From the NCBI RefSeq assembly GCF_042431545.1, contig NZ_JBHLYX010000002.1: a stretch of 64,000 nucleotides of DNA; one strand, given 5' to 3'. Made by a program: the position numbers and the translations under genes. Below the pieces are notes generated by a model. It worked only from the letters and a program-made list of their open reading frames with translations, was not told where the DNA came from and searched no databases. Every line of letters begins with the position of its first letter. Within the stretch, counting starts at the first letter, position 1. Shown one piece after another: positions 9,670-19,079 of the stretch. The stretch comes from Pseudoalteromonas xiamenensis (GTDB lineage: Bacteria > Pseudomonadota > Gammaproteobacteria > Enterobacterales > Alteromonadaceae).

Positions 9670-10661
9670 TAGTTGTTCTCCCGTAGAATGGACTTTGCAC
9701 TTTTGATGATAAGAACCAGCGCGATCCAGCCGAGCGCAATAAGCAATGGCCAATAGAAAAGCGCTAAGGTTGGTCGGAATGTTTGGTTGTCGGAACTAAT
9801 CGGCTCCAGTTTATCCAGTTCTTCGTAGATCCGTTGTAAGCCTTTTACGTCCTTCGCTCGAAAATACAGACCACCCGTTTCAGAAGCGATGTGCTTAAGC
9901 GTAGCCTCATCGATACTACTCCCCATGGAAAGTCCACCCATACCGAACAGGCTAAAGCCACCGCGACCATCTGAGCCAACGCCAACGGTGTAAACCTTAA
10001 TACCAGCATCGCGGGCAAGCGTCAGCGCTTCTTCGGGTTGTAAATTCCCTGAGGTATTTTGGCCATCGGTGAGCAGGATGAGGATGCGATTGCTCCTTTC
10101 TTTTTGCTCGAACCGCTTAACTGACAAGCCAATTGCGTCACCAATTGCAGTCGCTCGACCTACGAGGCCTATCTGTGTTTCATTGAGCATTTTAGCAACC
10201 GTGTCTAAATCGCGGGTTAATGGGGTTTGCAAAAACGCCGTGTCGCCAAACAGAATCAAGCCAAGGCGGTCACCTTGACGTTTTTCAATGAATTCAGCAA
10301 GCACCGCTTTGACAACCGACAGTCTATCTACGTAGCCACCTTGATACGCCATGTCTTGTTCTTTCATTGATTCAGAAAGATCGACCGCAAGCATGATGTC
10401 ACGGCCTTCATTAGGTAATACGACAGGGTCGTCCAAGTAAGTTGGGTTTGCAAGCGCACACACTAGGGCTATCCAGACGATGGCCTCAGAAAGACTCAGA
10501 TATCTTTTTTGCTGTTCACTAAGTGAGCCGCCAGTTGCAATAGTCGCATAGCTTGGCATACGCAGTTTCAGAGGTTGTTTGGCTGGTGTTGGTTTGACCA
10601 AGGCGATGAGCCATGGAAGTGGTAATAATAAAAATGCCAAAGGCCAGCTAAATTCAAACAT
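9669..10661 (-). CDS. batA: BatA-like VWA-domain membrane protein
   Basis: The chosen start is ATG 10661 (MFEFSWPLAFLLLPLPWLIAL). It has a GGAGG site just upstream and overlaps the previous stop by 8 bases; a longer frame to 10742 lies inside the upstream gene. The protein has about 330 residues. Two N-terminal membrane helices are followed by a von Willebrand A domain with a complete metal-ion site (DLSES near residue 94, later T and LLTDGQN). A C-terminal helix (LALFYWPLLIALGWIALVLII) closes it. It should be an inner-membrane protein with the VWA domain in the cytoplasm or periplasm depending on topology. It is paired with the second VWA protein downstream, as in other bat loci. Confidence 0.87.
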
Positions 10662-11100
10662 TTGAGGCCTCCAACGTAAGCTTCTCTCGTGTTTTAAACG
10701 TCGTAATGGCTTGCGAAAACTTGTCGAAGAGTGCTTCTGCACCGTTGGGGCTATAGATGGTTTGCAGTTCCTCAGTGGTAAACGTCACGTTTGAAACGGT
10801 GTTCAGGATATGAAGCCATTGTTTTTGAGGCAAACTTGCCATTTCTACGCCGTAATAATGTTTTACTAACCGTTTTAACAAGGTGTGCAGTGACAGCGAC
10901 GACTCAGCAAGCTTTGCCAGCTGTGTTGCTTCACGCTTAGCGCGCGAATGGCGTTGACGCTTCACAATAAATAAAATGATGAGTGTCAAGACGAGTAACG
11001 TCGCGACAATTAATCCCCAAGCCGCGTAAGAGAGCGGCCACCAACTGACTTCAGTCGGTGGGATCACATCTTTAAGAGCATCTAAAGGTGACGACGGCAT
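10654..11100 (-). CDS. DUF4381 family membrane protein
   Basis: The protein has 148 residues. The N-terminal motif PLDALKDVIPPTEVSWWPLSYAAWGL and one membrane helix (LIVATLLVLTLIILFIV, about residues 29-48) are followed by a helical cytoplasmic domain. This is the pattern of DUF4381 proteins, which occur almost only between DUF58 and VWA genes in MoxR operons. It starts 6 bases after the DUF58 stop and overlaps batA by 8 bases, so translation is probably coupled. The function is not known beyond this association. Confidence 0.8.
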   Translation of the reverse strand: MPSSPLDALKDVIPPTEVSWWPLSYAAWGLIVATLLVLTLIILFIVKRQRHSRAKREATQLAKLAESSLSLHTLLKRLVKHYYGVEMASLPQKQWLHILNTVSNVTFTTEELQTIYSPNGAEALFDKFSQAITTFKTREKLTLEASNV

Positions 11101-11106
11101 GTTAAA

Positions 11107-12051
11107 CTACCTGTGCAATTGCTGTTCTAGTGGTTGTGCGGCACTAAAAGTGCGCATTTGCATACCAGCACGACGTAAACGCGCTAAGCGAGATTGAAAT
11201 TGTTCGGCTGCTTTTTCGGCATAACGTGAACGGAATGTTTTGTCCATCAGCGGTAAAGTCCAGTCAGTGCTGCCCGCGTAGACTTTCACGGCGTCTTTAT
11301 ACGCTGGCAATTGGTGTTCAAATGGATCACTGATGTGGCAACCAATGAGTTCACAGTGTCGACTTAGCCTTTCCAACTGCTTGAAACTACTGTCATCAAG
11401 CTGACTAAAATCGGAAATGAGATAAACCATACTGCCAGGTTTTGCTAAATGCGCGAGGCGTTTAAGGTTATCTGCAAATTTACTCGGCATTGGGGTATCG
11501 CGATTATCCAGAGCGATGTGATGAACGTCGACAAGCTGATGACAAAGCGCTAACACGCCTTTGTCTCTCGCGGTGGGCTTTAGCTCATGATGACCGAACT
11601 CGGAAAACACGATTCCACCTAGTCGGTCGCCTCGTGCACAAGTTGACCAAGCTAACAGCGCACTGAGGTGACAAGCTTGCACTGATTTAAGAAGAAGCTG
11701 ACTGCCGAAAACCATACTCGAGGACAGATCCGTAAACACGAATACAGGGCGTTCTTTCTCTTCTTGGAACAATTTCGTATAGGCTTCACCTGTGCGAGCG
11801 GTCACTCGCCAATCAATAGCACGAATATCATCGCCATATTGATATTGTCTCACTTCAGCAAATTCCATTCCTCGCCCTTTTTGTGGCGCGAGGTACTGAC
11901 CTGCTGATGCACTTTTTATTTTTTGTTTCGGCACAAGCGACAAAAGTGCTGCTTTACGTTTGTAGTAAAGCAACTCTTTTAATCCGACATGTGCGCCAGT
12001 GCAATGCGTATCTTGCATCCACTGTTGTGTGTTTTGAATGGTTTCAATCAT
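11107..12051 (-). CDS. DUF58 domain protein of the MoxR operon
   Basis: The protein has 314 residues. The DUF58 signature is plain: GRGMEFAEVRQYQYGDDIRAIDWRVTART (about residues 59-87). A VWA-like fold follows with VFVFTDLSSSMVFGS (DLSSS metal-type motif, about 102-117). There is no membrane segment, so it is cytoplasmic. DUF58 proteins are encoded next to MoxR ATPases and are thought to be their partners or adaptors. It is three bases downstream of moxR and leads into the DUF4381 and VWA genes. Function in detail is unknown. Confidence 0.88.
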   Translation of the reverse strand: MIETIQNTQQWMQDTHCTGAHVGLKELLYYKRKAALLSLVPKQKIKSASAGQYLAPQKGRGMEFAEVRQYQYGDDIRAIDWRVTARTGEAYTKLFQEEKERPVFVFTDLSSSMVFGSQLLLKSVQACHLSALLAWSTCARGDRLGGIVFSEFGHHELKPTARDKGVLALCHQLVDVHHIALDNRDTPMPSKFADNLKRLAHLAKPGSMVYLISDFSQLDDSSFKQLERLSRHCELIGCHISDPFEHQLPAYKDAVKVYAGSTDWTLPLMDKTFRSRYAEKAAEQFQSRLARLRRAGMQMRTFSAAQPLEQQLHR

Positions 12052-12054
12052 CGC

Positions 12055-13011
12055 TTAAGGAGCTGGAACTAAGTTCAAAATACGAGAAATAACTTCATCT
12101 TTAGTGATGCCGTCGGCCTGAGCTTCGTAACTTAAAATGATACGATGACGCAGTACATTCGCGGTTACAGCCTGAATGTCTTCCGGTGTAACAAAGTCTC
12201 GACCTTGTAGCCACGCATGCGCACGGGCACATTTGTCTAGTGCAATCGTCGCTCGAGGACTGGCACCAAATTCAAGCCATGCAGCTAATTTGTCATCCAG
12301 TTTGCGGGCATCGCGTGTTGCAATAATTAGCTCAACAAGATAGCGCTCCACAGGCTCCGCAAGGTGTAATGACAACACCTGTTTACGAGCACTGAATAAT
12401 TCAGCTTGCGAGATTGGTTCAAAGTTAACTTGAGCTTGCTCTAGCGCTTCGCCACGAGTTAAACGAAGAATAGCCAACTCCGTTTCCGCTTTTGGATAAT
12501 CAATATTCAAGTGCATGAGGAAACGGTCTAACTGAGCTTCAGGAAGCGGATACGTTCCTTCTTGCTCAAGCGGGTTTTGGGTCGCCATGACCATAAACAG
12601 CTCTGGTAATTTGTAAGTAGTTTTGCCTACGGTAACTTGGCGTTCAGCCATGGCCTCTAATAATGCTGATTGAACTTTAGCTGGCGCTCGGTTTATTTCG
12701 TCAGCCAAAATTAAGTTATGGAAAAGAGGGCCTTTTTCAAACACGAATTCACTGGTTTGTTGGCGATAAATGTCCGTACCTGTGATGTCAGACGGCAGTA
12801 AATCAGGTGTAAACTGGACGCGTTGGAAATTACCCTCAACACCCTTTGCTAGTGCGTTCACAGCACGTGTTTTTGCAAGACCTGGCGGGCCTTCGACCAA
12901 CAAATGGCCATCAGCAAGTAACGCAATCAACAGGGCTTCGGTCAGTTGAGGCTGACCAATAATTTGTGTGTCTAGATACTGTTTTAGTTCGATAAATTTA
13001 TTTACAGCCAT
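12055..13011 (-). CDS. MoxR-family AAA+ ATPase
   Basis: The protein has 318 residues, the usual MoxR length. It has Walker A GPPGLAKT (about residues 41-48), Walker B LILADEINRAPAK (about 102-114), the sensor ATQNPLEQEGTYPLPEAQLDRF (about 143-164) and the C-terminal lid with GASPRATIAL. MoxR ATPases act as chaperone-like motors for VWA-domain partners, and four candidate partners follow in the same operon. It is the first gene; the upstream region is shared divergently with fadI. Confidence 0.92.
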   Translation of the reverse strand: MAVNKFIELKQYLDTQIIGQPQLTEALLIALLADGHLLVEGPPGLAKTRAVNALAKGVEGNFQRVQFTPDLLPSDITGTDIYRQQTSEFVFEKGPLFHNLILADEINRAPAKVQSALLEAMAERQVTVGKTTYKLPELFMVMATQNPLEQEGTYPLPEAQLDRFLMHLNIDYPKAETELAILRLTRGEALEQAQVNFEPISQAELFSARKQVLSLHLAEPVERYLVELIIATRDARKLDDKLAAWLEFGASPRATIALDKCARAHAWLQGRDFVTPEDIQAVTANVLRHRIILSYEAQADGITKDEVISRILNLVPAP

Positions 13012-13290
13012 TGGGAGTTTGTCCTTTTATGACAAATTAAACCAACTAGTGGGCGCGTTTGCCCGTGATAAAATGATTCCTGCTCTATGGGGGCTTTCCT
13101 TGAGAATCTCAAGAGCTTAGCTTAAGGGGCAGGAGGATCTTGCGTGATAGTTAGACTAACAAATTCATGAAAGTTCCCAAAAAATTTCATCTATACTTCG
13201 TTTGCCGTTTATTTAAACAAATCATCGTTTAAGCATGGTAACGAGGGCCAAATTGATGTGGCGTTTTTTTAAGCAAAATGTGATTTGCTA

Positions 13291-13319
13291 TTGGCTTTAT
13301 GTGTCGGGTTGTTTAGAAT
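13291..13319 (+). promoter_or_regulatory. Probable sigma-70 promoter of fadIJ
   Basis: TTGGCT (13291-13296) and TAGAAT (13314-13319) are separated by 17 bases and lie 45 bases before the fadI start. They match the consensus at four and five of six positions. The rest of the 353-base gap between moxR and fadI (13012-13364) must also carry the moxR promoter, which I could not place confidently. Confidence 0.6.
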
Positions 13320-13330
13320 CGGGGAAAACC

Positions 13331-13347
13331 AACAGGTCAGACCTGTC
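13331..13347 (+). promoter_or_regulatory. FadR-type operator before fadI
   Basis: AACAGGTCAGACCTGTC is a near-perfect palindrome (ACAGGTC-A-GACCTGT). It follows the enterobacterial FadR consensus AACTGGTCNGACCAGTT closely, including the central GGTCNGACC. It starts 11 bases after the proposed -10 hexamer, so a bound repressor would block initiation. In FadR regulation, long-chain acyl-CoA releases the repressor and turns on beta-oxidation. No fadR gene is in the window. Confidence 0.78.
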
Positions 13348-13364
13348 TACGGGAGAGAAAGTTA

Positions 13365-14675
13365 ATGTCTAAACAAAATATACTAAAAACAACAAAAGGC
13401 GACCGCATTGCGGTAGTTTCTGGGCTACGTACTCCATTTGCGAAGCAAGCAACCGCGTTCCATCACGTTCCTGCTGTGGACTTAGGTAAAATCGTTGTCA
13501 ATGAAATGCTCGAGCGTTTAAACATCGACAAACAAGAAATTGATCAAGTGGTATTTGGCCAAGTGGTTCAAATGCCAGAAGCGCCAAATATTGCACGCGA
13601 AATCGTGCTTGGTACGGGCATGCCTGTGTCAGTTGACGCATATTCTGTATCGCGCGCGTGTGCAACAAGCTTCCAAGCAATTGCAAACGTAGCAGAGTCT
13701 ATTATTGCTGGCAGTGTGTCTGTTGGTGTTGCCGGTGGTGCTGACTCTTCGTCTGTGCTTCCGATTGGCGTAAGTAAAAAATTGGCCGGCAGTCTGGTTG
13801 ACTTAAACAAAGCGCGTACACTTGGACAGCGTTTCAACATTCTGAAAAAACTTCGTTTTAAAGACCTTATGCCTGTACCGCCAGCGGTGGCTGAATATTC
13901 AACGGGTCTTTCTATGGGCCAAACTGCGGAACAAATGGCGAAAACGCACGGCATTAGCCGAGCGGATCAAGATGCGCTAGCGCACCGTTCGCACACTTTG
14001 GCAGCGAAAGCGTGGGCTGATGGTCTACTGAAAGATGAAGTGATGGCTGCACATGTTGAGCCGTACAAGAGCTTTATCGACAAAGATAACAACATCCGCG
14101 AAAACTCTGTTTTAGAAAGCTATGCGAAGTTGAAACCAGTATTCGACCGTCAACATGGCACAGTAACGGCGGCGAATGCAACACCATTAACAGATGGTGC
14201 TGCGGCAGTATTACTAATGAGTGAAAGCAAAGCAAAAGCATTGGGTTATGACATTTTGGGTTATATCCGCAGCTTCGCGTTCTCTGCGATTGGTGTTTAT
14301 GATGACATGCTTATGGGTCCTGCGCATTCAACGCCTGTGGCGCTAGAGCGTGCTGGCATTACCTTGCAAGATTTAGATCTTATCGAAATGCATGAAGCCT
14401 TTGCTGCACAAACGTTGGCAAACATGAAAATGTTTGCATCTGACAAGTTTGCGCAAGACCAATTAGGTCGCAGTAAAGCGATTGGTGAGATCAACATGGA
14501 TAAATTTAACGTTAACGGCGGCTCACTCGCGTACGGTCACCCATTTGCGGCAACTGGCGCTCGTCTTATCACACAAACTTTATATGAGCTAAAACGCCGG
14601 GGTGGTGGTCTAGGTCTAACCACAGCTTGTGCTGCGGGTGGCTTGGGCGCTGCGTTTGTATTGGAGAGCGAATAA
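13365..14675 (+). CDS. fadI: Acetyl-CoA acyltransferase (3-ketoacyl-CoA thiolase) FadI
   Basis: It catalyses the thiolytic last step of fatty acid beta-oxidation and is the beta subunit of the FadIJ complex in the cytoplasm. The protein has 436 residues, the length of E. coli FadI. Visible motifs are the nucleophile region SVSRACATSFQ (Cys about residue 99), NGGSLAYGHPFAATGAR (catalytic His) and CAAGGLGAA near the end (second Cys). FadI is preferred over FadA because of this length and the order fadI then fadJ. The stop overlaps the fadJ start by one base (TAATG), so translation is coupled. A FadR-type operator precedes it. Confidence 0.95.
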   Translation: MSKQNILKTTKGDRIAVVSGLRTPFAKQATAFHHVPAVDLGKIVVNEMLERLNIDKQEIDQVVFGQVVQMPEAPNIAREIVLGTGMPVSVDAYSVSRACATSFQAIANVAESIIAGSVSVGVAGGADSSSVLPIGVSKKLAGSLVDLNKARTLGQRFNILKKLRFKDLMPVPPAVAEYSTGLSMGQTAEQMAKTHGISRADQDALAHRSHTLAAKAWADGLLKDEVMAAHVEPYKSFIDKDNNIRENSVLESYAKLKPVFDRQHGTVTAANATPLTDGAAAVLLMSESKAKALGYDILGYIRSFAFSAIGVYDDMLMGPAHSTPVALERAGITLQDLDLIEMHEAFAAQTLANMKMFASDKFAQDQLGRSKAIGEINMDKFNVNGGSLAYGHPFAATGARLITQTLYELKRRGGGLGLTTACAAGGLGAAFVLESE

Positions 14676-16771
14676 TGTCGGTATTTAGTTACGAGTTAAA
14701 CGACCATCGTGTCGCGATTGTGACCATTGACGTCCCTGGCGAAAAGATGAATACGTTACGTGACAGCTTTGCCGGTGATCTTGCTGAGATCATCGAAAAA
14801 GGCCGTGCGGACGACGTAACCGGTATGGTTTTTGTCAGTGGTAAAGCGGATAACTTTATCGCAGGCGCAGACATCAAAATGCTAGACAGTGCGAAATCTC
14901 GCGCGGATGCACTGGCTCTGTCTGAAATGTGTCAAAAAGCCTTTTTTGAGATGAAAAAGCTGCCTTTCCCAACGGTTGCCGCGATTCATGGTGCGGCGCT
15001 TGGCGGTGGTTTGGAGTTCGCACTAGCGTGTGATTACCGTGTTTGTTCAACGGATAACATGACAAAACTTGGCTTACCTGAAGTACAACTTGGCCTATTG
15101 CCAGGTGGTGGTGGTACGCAGCGTTTACCTAAACTGGTTGGTATTCAAAAAGCGCTTGAGTGGATGTTAACGGGCAAACAGGTGTTTGCGAAACAGGCTA
15201 AAAAAGCAGGTCTCGTTGACGATGCAGTACCGCAAAGCATTCTTCTTGATGTTGCAATTCGTCTCGCTCGAGCGGGTAAACCAAAGCCACGTAAGCCGCG
15301 TCTTGATAAAATCAGCCAATTGTTGGAGTCTAATCCGTTTGGTCGCAACATCATTTTCAAGAAAGCAGAAGAAAATGTGCTGAAGAAAACGGGTGGTCAC
15401 TATCCAGCGCCAATCGCCATCATTAAGGCGGTACGTGCATCCGTAGAACTTGATGAATTGAAAGCGTACAAAACAGAAGCGGAAGGTTTTGCTGATTTGG
15501 TGATGAGTGAAGTGTCAGTGGCACTTCGTGGTATTTTCTTCGCAACCACGGAAATGAAAAAAGAGTGGAAAAGCGAAGATGCACCTAAAACTCGCCGTGT
15601 TGCAGTCCTCGGTGGCGGTCTAATGGGCGCGGGTATTGCTCACGTAAGTGCGGTGAAAGCTTCTGTACCGGTTCGTATTAAAGACGTTGCGCACCAAGGT
15701 ATCGGCAATGCGATGAATTACAGCTATAAGATCCTGTCTAAGCGTATGAAACGCAGAATCATGTCTAAAGCGGATGTGCAATTAGTGATGAATCGTATCA
15801 CGGGTGCGACGGATTACAGCGGTTTCAAACACATGGACATGGTCATCGAAGCTGTATTTGAAGACTTAAATTTGAAGCAATCCATGGTGGCTGACATCGA
15901 ACGTGAATGTGGTGAACACACGATTTTCGCAAGCAACACCTCGTCATTACCAATAGGCCAAATTGCTGAAAAAGCGACGCGTCCGGAAAATGTGATTGGT
16001 TTGCATTACTTCTCTCCAGTAGAAAAAATGCCTTTAGTAGAAATTATTCCACACGAAGGCACCAGTGAGGCAACGATTGCGCGTACCGTGGAGTTTTCTC
16101 GCAAGCAAGGTAAAACACCGATTGTTGTTAAAGACAAAGCCGGTTTTTACGTAAACCGTATTCTTGCGCCGTATGTCAATGAAGCAGCTAACTTATTGTT
16201 AGCCGGTGAGCCGATTGAGAAGATTGACGCTGCCCTTGTTGAATTTGGCTTCCCAGTTGGACCTCTTGCACTGCTCGATGAAGTAGGTATCGACATTGGT
16301 TCTAAGATTGCACCAATCCTTGAAAAAGAATTGGGTTCGCGATTCAAAGCGCCCGATGCGTTTAGCCGTTTGATTGATGCAAAACGCCTTGGTCGTAAAA
16401 CAGGTCGTGGTTTCTACAAGTATGAACAAAAAGGCAAAAAAGTAGACGAATCAGTTTACGAATTGCTCGGCGTCACGGTCGCACCACGTTTGAATAAACA
16501 AGAAATTGCGAGTCGTTGTGTTGCTCAAATGCTCAACGAAGCCGCACGTTGTTTGGATGAAGGTATTATCGCTTCTGCCCGAGACGGTGATATCGGCGCC
16601 ATTTTCGGTATCGGCTTCCCGCCGTTCCTAGGTGGCCCATTCAGCTATATGGACAAACGTGGTATTAGCAAAGTGTGTTCAGAATTGTCGACGTTTGCGA
16701 CGGACAATCCGGTGTTTTCACCAGCGGAACCGTTGATGGCAATGGCTGAGAACGGTAAGCAATACTATTAG
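14675..16771 (+). CDS. fadJ: Fatty acid oxidation complex subunit alpha FadJ
   Basis: A bifunctional enoyl-CoA hydratase / 3-hydroxyacyl-CoA dehydrogenase with 698 residues. The start is ATG 14675, overlapping the fadI stop; an extension to 14627 is only read-through in another frame. The N-terminal crotonase domain has the oxyanion loop IAGADIKM (about 64-71) and HGAALGGGLEFALACDYR (about 107-124). The central NAD-binding fold has VAVLGGGLMGAGIAH (about 308-322) and the C-terminal dehydrogenase domains include HYFSPVEKMPLVEII and ASNTSSLPI. It acts with FadI. A hairpin terminator 64 bases downstream ends the operon. Confidence 0.95.
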   Translation: MSVFSYELNDHRVAIVTIDVPGEKMNTLRDSFAGDLAEIIEKGRADDVTGMVFVSGKADNFIAGADIKMLDSAKSRADALALSEMCQKAFFEMKKLPFPTVAAIHGAALGGGLEFALACDYRVCSTDNMTKLGLPEVQLGLLPGGGGTQRLPKLVGIQKALEWMLTGKQVFAKQAKKAGLVDDAVPQSILLDVAIRLARAGKPKPRKPRLDKISQLLESNPFGRNIIFKKAEENVLKKTGGHYPAPIAIIKAVRASVELDELKAYKTEAEGFADLVMSEVSVALRGIFFATTEMKKEWKSEDAPKTRRVAVLGGGLMGAGIAHVSAVKASVPVRIKDVAHQGIGNAMNYSYKILSKRMKRRIMSKADVQLVMNRITGATDYSGFKHMDMVIEAVFEDLNLKQSMVADIERECGEHTIFASNTSSLPIGQIAEKATRPENVIGLHYFSPVEKMPLVEIIPHEGTSEATIARTVEFSRKQGKTPIVVKDKAGFYVNRILAPYVNEAANLLLAGEPIEKIDAALVEFGFPVGPLALLDEVGIDIGSKIAPILEKELGSRFKAPDAFSRLIDAKRLGRKTGRGFYKYEQKGKKVDESVYELLGVTVAPRLNKQEIASRCVAQMLNEAARCLDEGIIASARDGDIGAIFGIGFPPFLGGPFSYMDKRGISKVCSELSTFATDNPVFSPAEPLMAMAENGKQYY

Positions 16772-16834
16772 GTTAAACCGTTCTATCTCCTAAGCTGACT
16801 GGAAATAGATATTTAGCTCAAATCCCCGAAATGT

Positions 16835-16858
16835 AAGCCGCTGTAATGCGGCTTTTTT
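16835..16858 (+). terminator. Terminator of fadIJ
   Basis: AAGCCGC (16835-16841) pairs with GCGGCTT (16848-16854) around TGTAAT, followed by a T-run. Its position rules out the upstream start (16846) for the next gene. Confidence 0.88.
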
Positions 16859-16920
16859 CGTCTTTTTTTCTGAACTTAATCTATACTGTTAATACATTAA
16901 GTCGATGTCGTGCGGGAAAA

Positions 16921-18444
16921 ATGGAACGAAGGATCTACGGACTAATCGTCGGTGTTGTTGTGTTCACGATTTGTGTGAATGCACTCGTACTTGTTTGGAC
17001 AAAAAACATCTCAGACAACATACGTTCATTGAATGAGGCATGGCGTCAAGATGCTGAGGTTGTGTTAAGCAAGTCACAGCTACTCACACAAATGGAACGG
17101 CACTTTGGCTACAATGGATTTATCCATCACTTTAAAAACTACATTCTTCGCCATCAAACTATCTACTTCGACACAGCCCAAATTGAAGCCGTTGAACTTC
17201 GTGCGGCGTTAGATGAGTTTGACAATTATCCCCTAAGTTTAGAAGAGCAAAATGCTTTAGTTGCTATTCGATCAACCCTTGAGTTGTACATTGAAAAACT
17301 CAATTTTGCATTCAATCAACAGACACTCTCTCAAAATATCGCAGAACTAGATGAACAGGTTAAAGTGGATGACTCACTTGCTGAAAAAGCGTTTGAAGTG
17401 CTAAGACGAAATATTTCATTGGAATTTATTGAAGCGCAATATGACCAAAAAAGGCTATTGGCAGAATCTCTAAAACAAACTCAATTAGGCGGCTGGGTAT
17501 TTATGCCTTTGCTGACGTGTGTTGCGCTTTTTAACTTATTAGCGCTTTGGTTCTGCGTAAAACTCATTCGAGAGCGTAAGATGTTATTTAATGCGACACC
17601 TGACGCCGTGATTTATGTGCATGATGATGGTCAAATACAACAAGTTAATCAAGCTGCGTGTGATTTATTCGGCTATTTACGTGAAGAAATGCTCCTGCTG
17701 AAAGTCGAACAATTAGTCCCTCAAGAATACCGAGAGCAGCACGTCAAAGACCGTGGCGAGTTTACCGGTCGCTCGCGTATGCGACGAAAAAGCAGTGATG
17801 GACTACCAATCATCGGCATTACAAAGCAGGGCAGTGAAATTCCAATTGATGTTGCAATATCGAGTACCAAAATAGGTTCACACAAAGTAAATATCGCGGT
17901 GGTGCGAGATATTCGCAAAGAAAAACGGTTGGAACTCGAAGCACAAAACGACCATTTAACTCAAGTTTACAATCGTCGTCATCTTGATTCTGTTTTACTT
18001 GAGGAAATTGAGCGAGCAAAACGCTATGGAAGAAAGCTCTCGGTATTGCTCGTTGATCTCGACCATTTTAAAGAGTTAAACGATGAACACGGGCATCTAA
18101 AGGGCGATGCGATGCTCAAACAGTTAAGTCAATTTTTGAAAGTGTCGGTTCGGCCAAGTGATTTCATCGGACGCTGGGGGGGCGACGAGTTTCTTTTGAT
18201 TTGCCCCGAAACAGGCCCTGATGCTGCATTACGGTTTGCCTATCGCTTGGTTGAGGATTTTCAATTTCTCACAGAAGGTCAGCTTACCTTGAGTGTTGGC
18301 GTAGCAGGGTATGATATTGTTAGTGACTTGATTTCAGCACAAATGTTTTTGGATGCCGCCGACAAAGCACTCTATAAAGCAAAAACGGAAGGCCGTAATC
18401 AAGCGCAATTATTCATTGGCGATGTGAATAGCGTATACAGCTAA
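16921..18444 (+). CDS. Membrane PAS-GGDEF diguanylate cyclase
   Basis: The start is set at ATG 16921 (MERRIYGLIVGV), because the longer frame to 16846 would start inside the fadJ terminator. The protein has 507 residues. Helix 1 lies near residues 7-27, followed by a ~160-residue periplasmic sensor region. Helix 2 lies near 190-216 (GWVFMPLLTCVALFNLLALWFC), then a PAS domain from about 222 (ATPDAVIYVHDDGQIQQVNQAACDLFGY). The C-terminal GGDEF domain has an intact GGDEF (about 420-424) and an RPSD inhibition site five residues before it. It should make c-di-GMP in response to a periplasmic signal, with product inhibition. It is a single gene. Confidence 0.9.
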   Translation: MERRIYGLIVGVVVFTICVNALVLVWTKNISDNIRSLNEAWRQDAEVVLSKSQLLTQMERHFGYNGFIHHFKNYILRHQTIYFDTAQIEAVELRAALDEFDNYPLSLEEQNALVAIRSTLELYIEKLNFAFNQQTLSQNIAELDEQVKVDDSLAEKAFEVLRRNISLEFIEAQYDQKRLLAESLKQTQLGGWVFMPLLTCVALFNLLALWFCVKLIRERKMLFNATPDAVIYVHDDGQIQQVNQAACDLFGYLREEMLLLKVEQLVPQEYREQHVKDRGEFTGRSRMRRKSSDGLPIIGITKQGSEIPIDVAISSTKIGSHKVNIAVVRDIRKEKRLELEAQNDHLTQVYNRRHLDSVLLEEIERAKRYGRKLSVLLVDLDHFKELNDEHGHLKGDAMLKQLSQFLKVSVRPSDFIGRWGGDEFLLICPETGPDAALRFAYRLVEDFQFLTEGQLTLSVGVAGYDIVSDLISAQMFLDAADKALYKAKTEGRNQAQLFIGDVNSVYS

Positions 18445-18524
18445 TGGCGTGGCTTTTACTTCTTTCTTAAAACGCCGTACAATCCACCACCATTGTATCT
18501 TACCGCTATTTTGTCGTTGTTTTC

Positions 18525-19079
18525 ATGCACCACATTGATGACTTAATCTCTCTCTTTGACCATGTATTTTACGCATCTCACAATACGCGTTTGGTAAGAG
18601 GCGAAGATGAACCTATCTATCTTCCTGCTGATGATGAAGTCTCTTATTGTCGTATCATTTTTGCACATGGCTTTTATGCTAGTGCAATGCATGAAATTGC
18701 TCATTGGCTTGTCGCAGGTAAAGAACGACGCAAACTCGTCGATTTCGGATATTGGTACTGTCCTGATGGTCGTGACGAACAACAACAATTTGAGTTTGAG
18801 AAAGTAGAAGTGTTGCCTCAAGCAATTGAATGGGCGTTGAGTGTTTCAGCGGGATTTCCATTTAACGTATCAGCAGATAATTTAAATGGTGCGCCAACGT
18901 GCCGTTTTCAATTTCAAGAAAAAGTCCACACAAAGCTGTTGTCACTATTAGAGACAGGCTTTAATCCACGAGCTGAGGCATTAATGCAGGCTTTAAGTGC
19001 GCATTACGGCACGTCTTGGCCATTGACCAAAGCGCAATTTGAATGGCAGTTTCCAGAGGAGTTTAGAGATGCAGTTTAA
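18525..19079 (+). CDS. epmC: Elongation factor P hydroxylase EpmC
   Basis: EpmC (YfcM) hydroxylates the beta-lysylated lysine of elongation factor P, the last step of the EpmA/EpmB/EpmC pathway. The protein has 184 residues, as in E. coli. The metal-binding HEIAHW motif lies near residues 55-60, with GYWYCPDGRDEQQQFEFEKVEVLPQAIEW following. It overlaps the ATP-NAD kinase-like gene by 11 bases, and yfcL follows, so the three form one transcription unit. The epmC-yfcL association is also seen in enterobacteria. Confidence 0.9.
   Translation: MHHIDDLISLFDHVFYASHNTRLVRGEDEPIYLPADDEVSYCRIIFAHGFYASAMHEIAHWLVAGKERRKLVDFGYWYCPDGRDEQQQFEFEKVEVLPQAIEWALSVSAGFPFNVSADNLNGAPTCRFQFQEKVHTKLLSLLETGFNPRAEALMQALSAHYGTSWPLTKAQFEWQFPEEFRDAV

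Noticed and set aside
13568..13954. 128-codon minus-strand ORF inside fadI
   Set aside because: It is antisense to conserved thiolase sequence with no supporting features.
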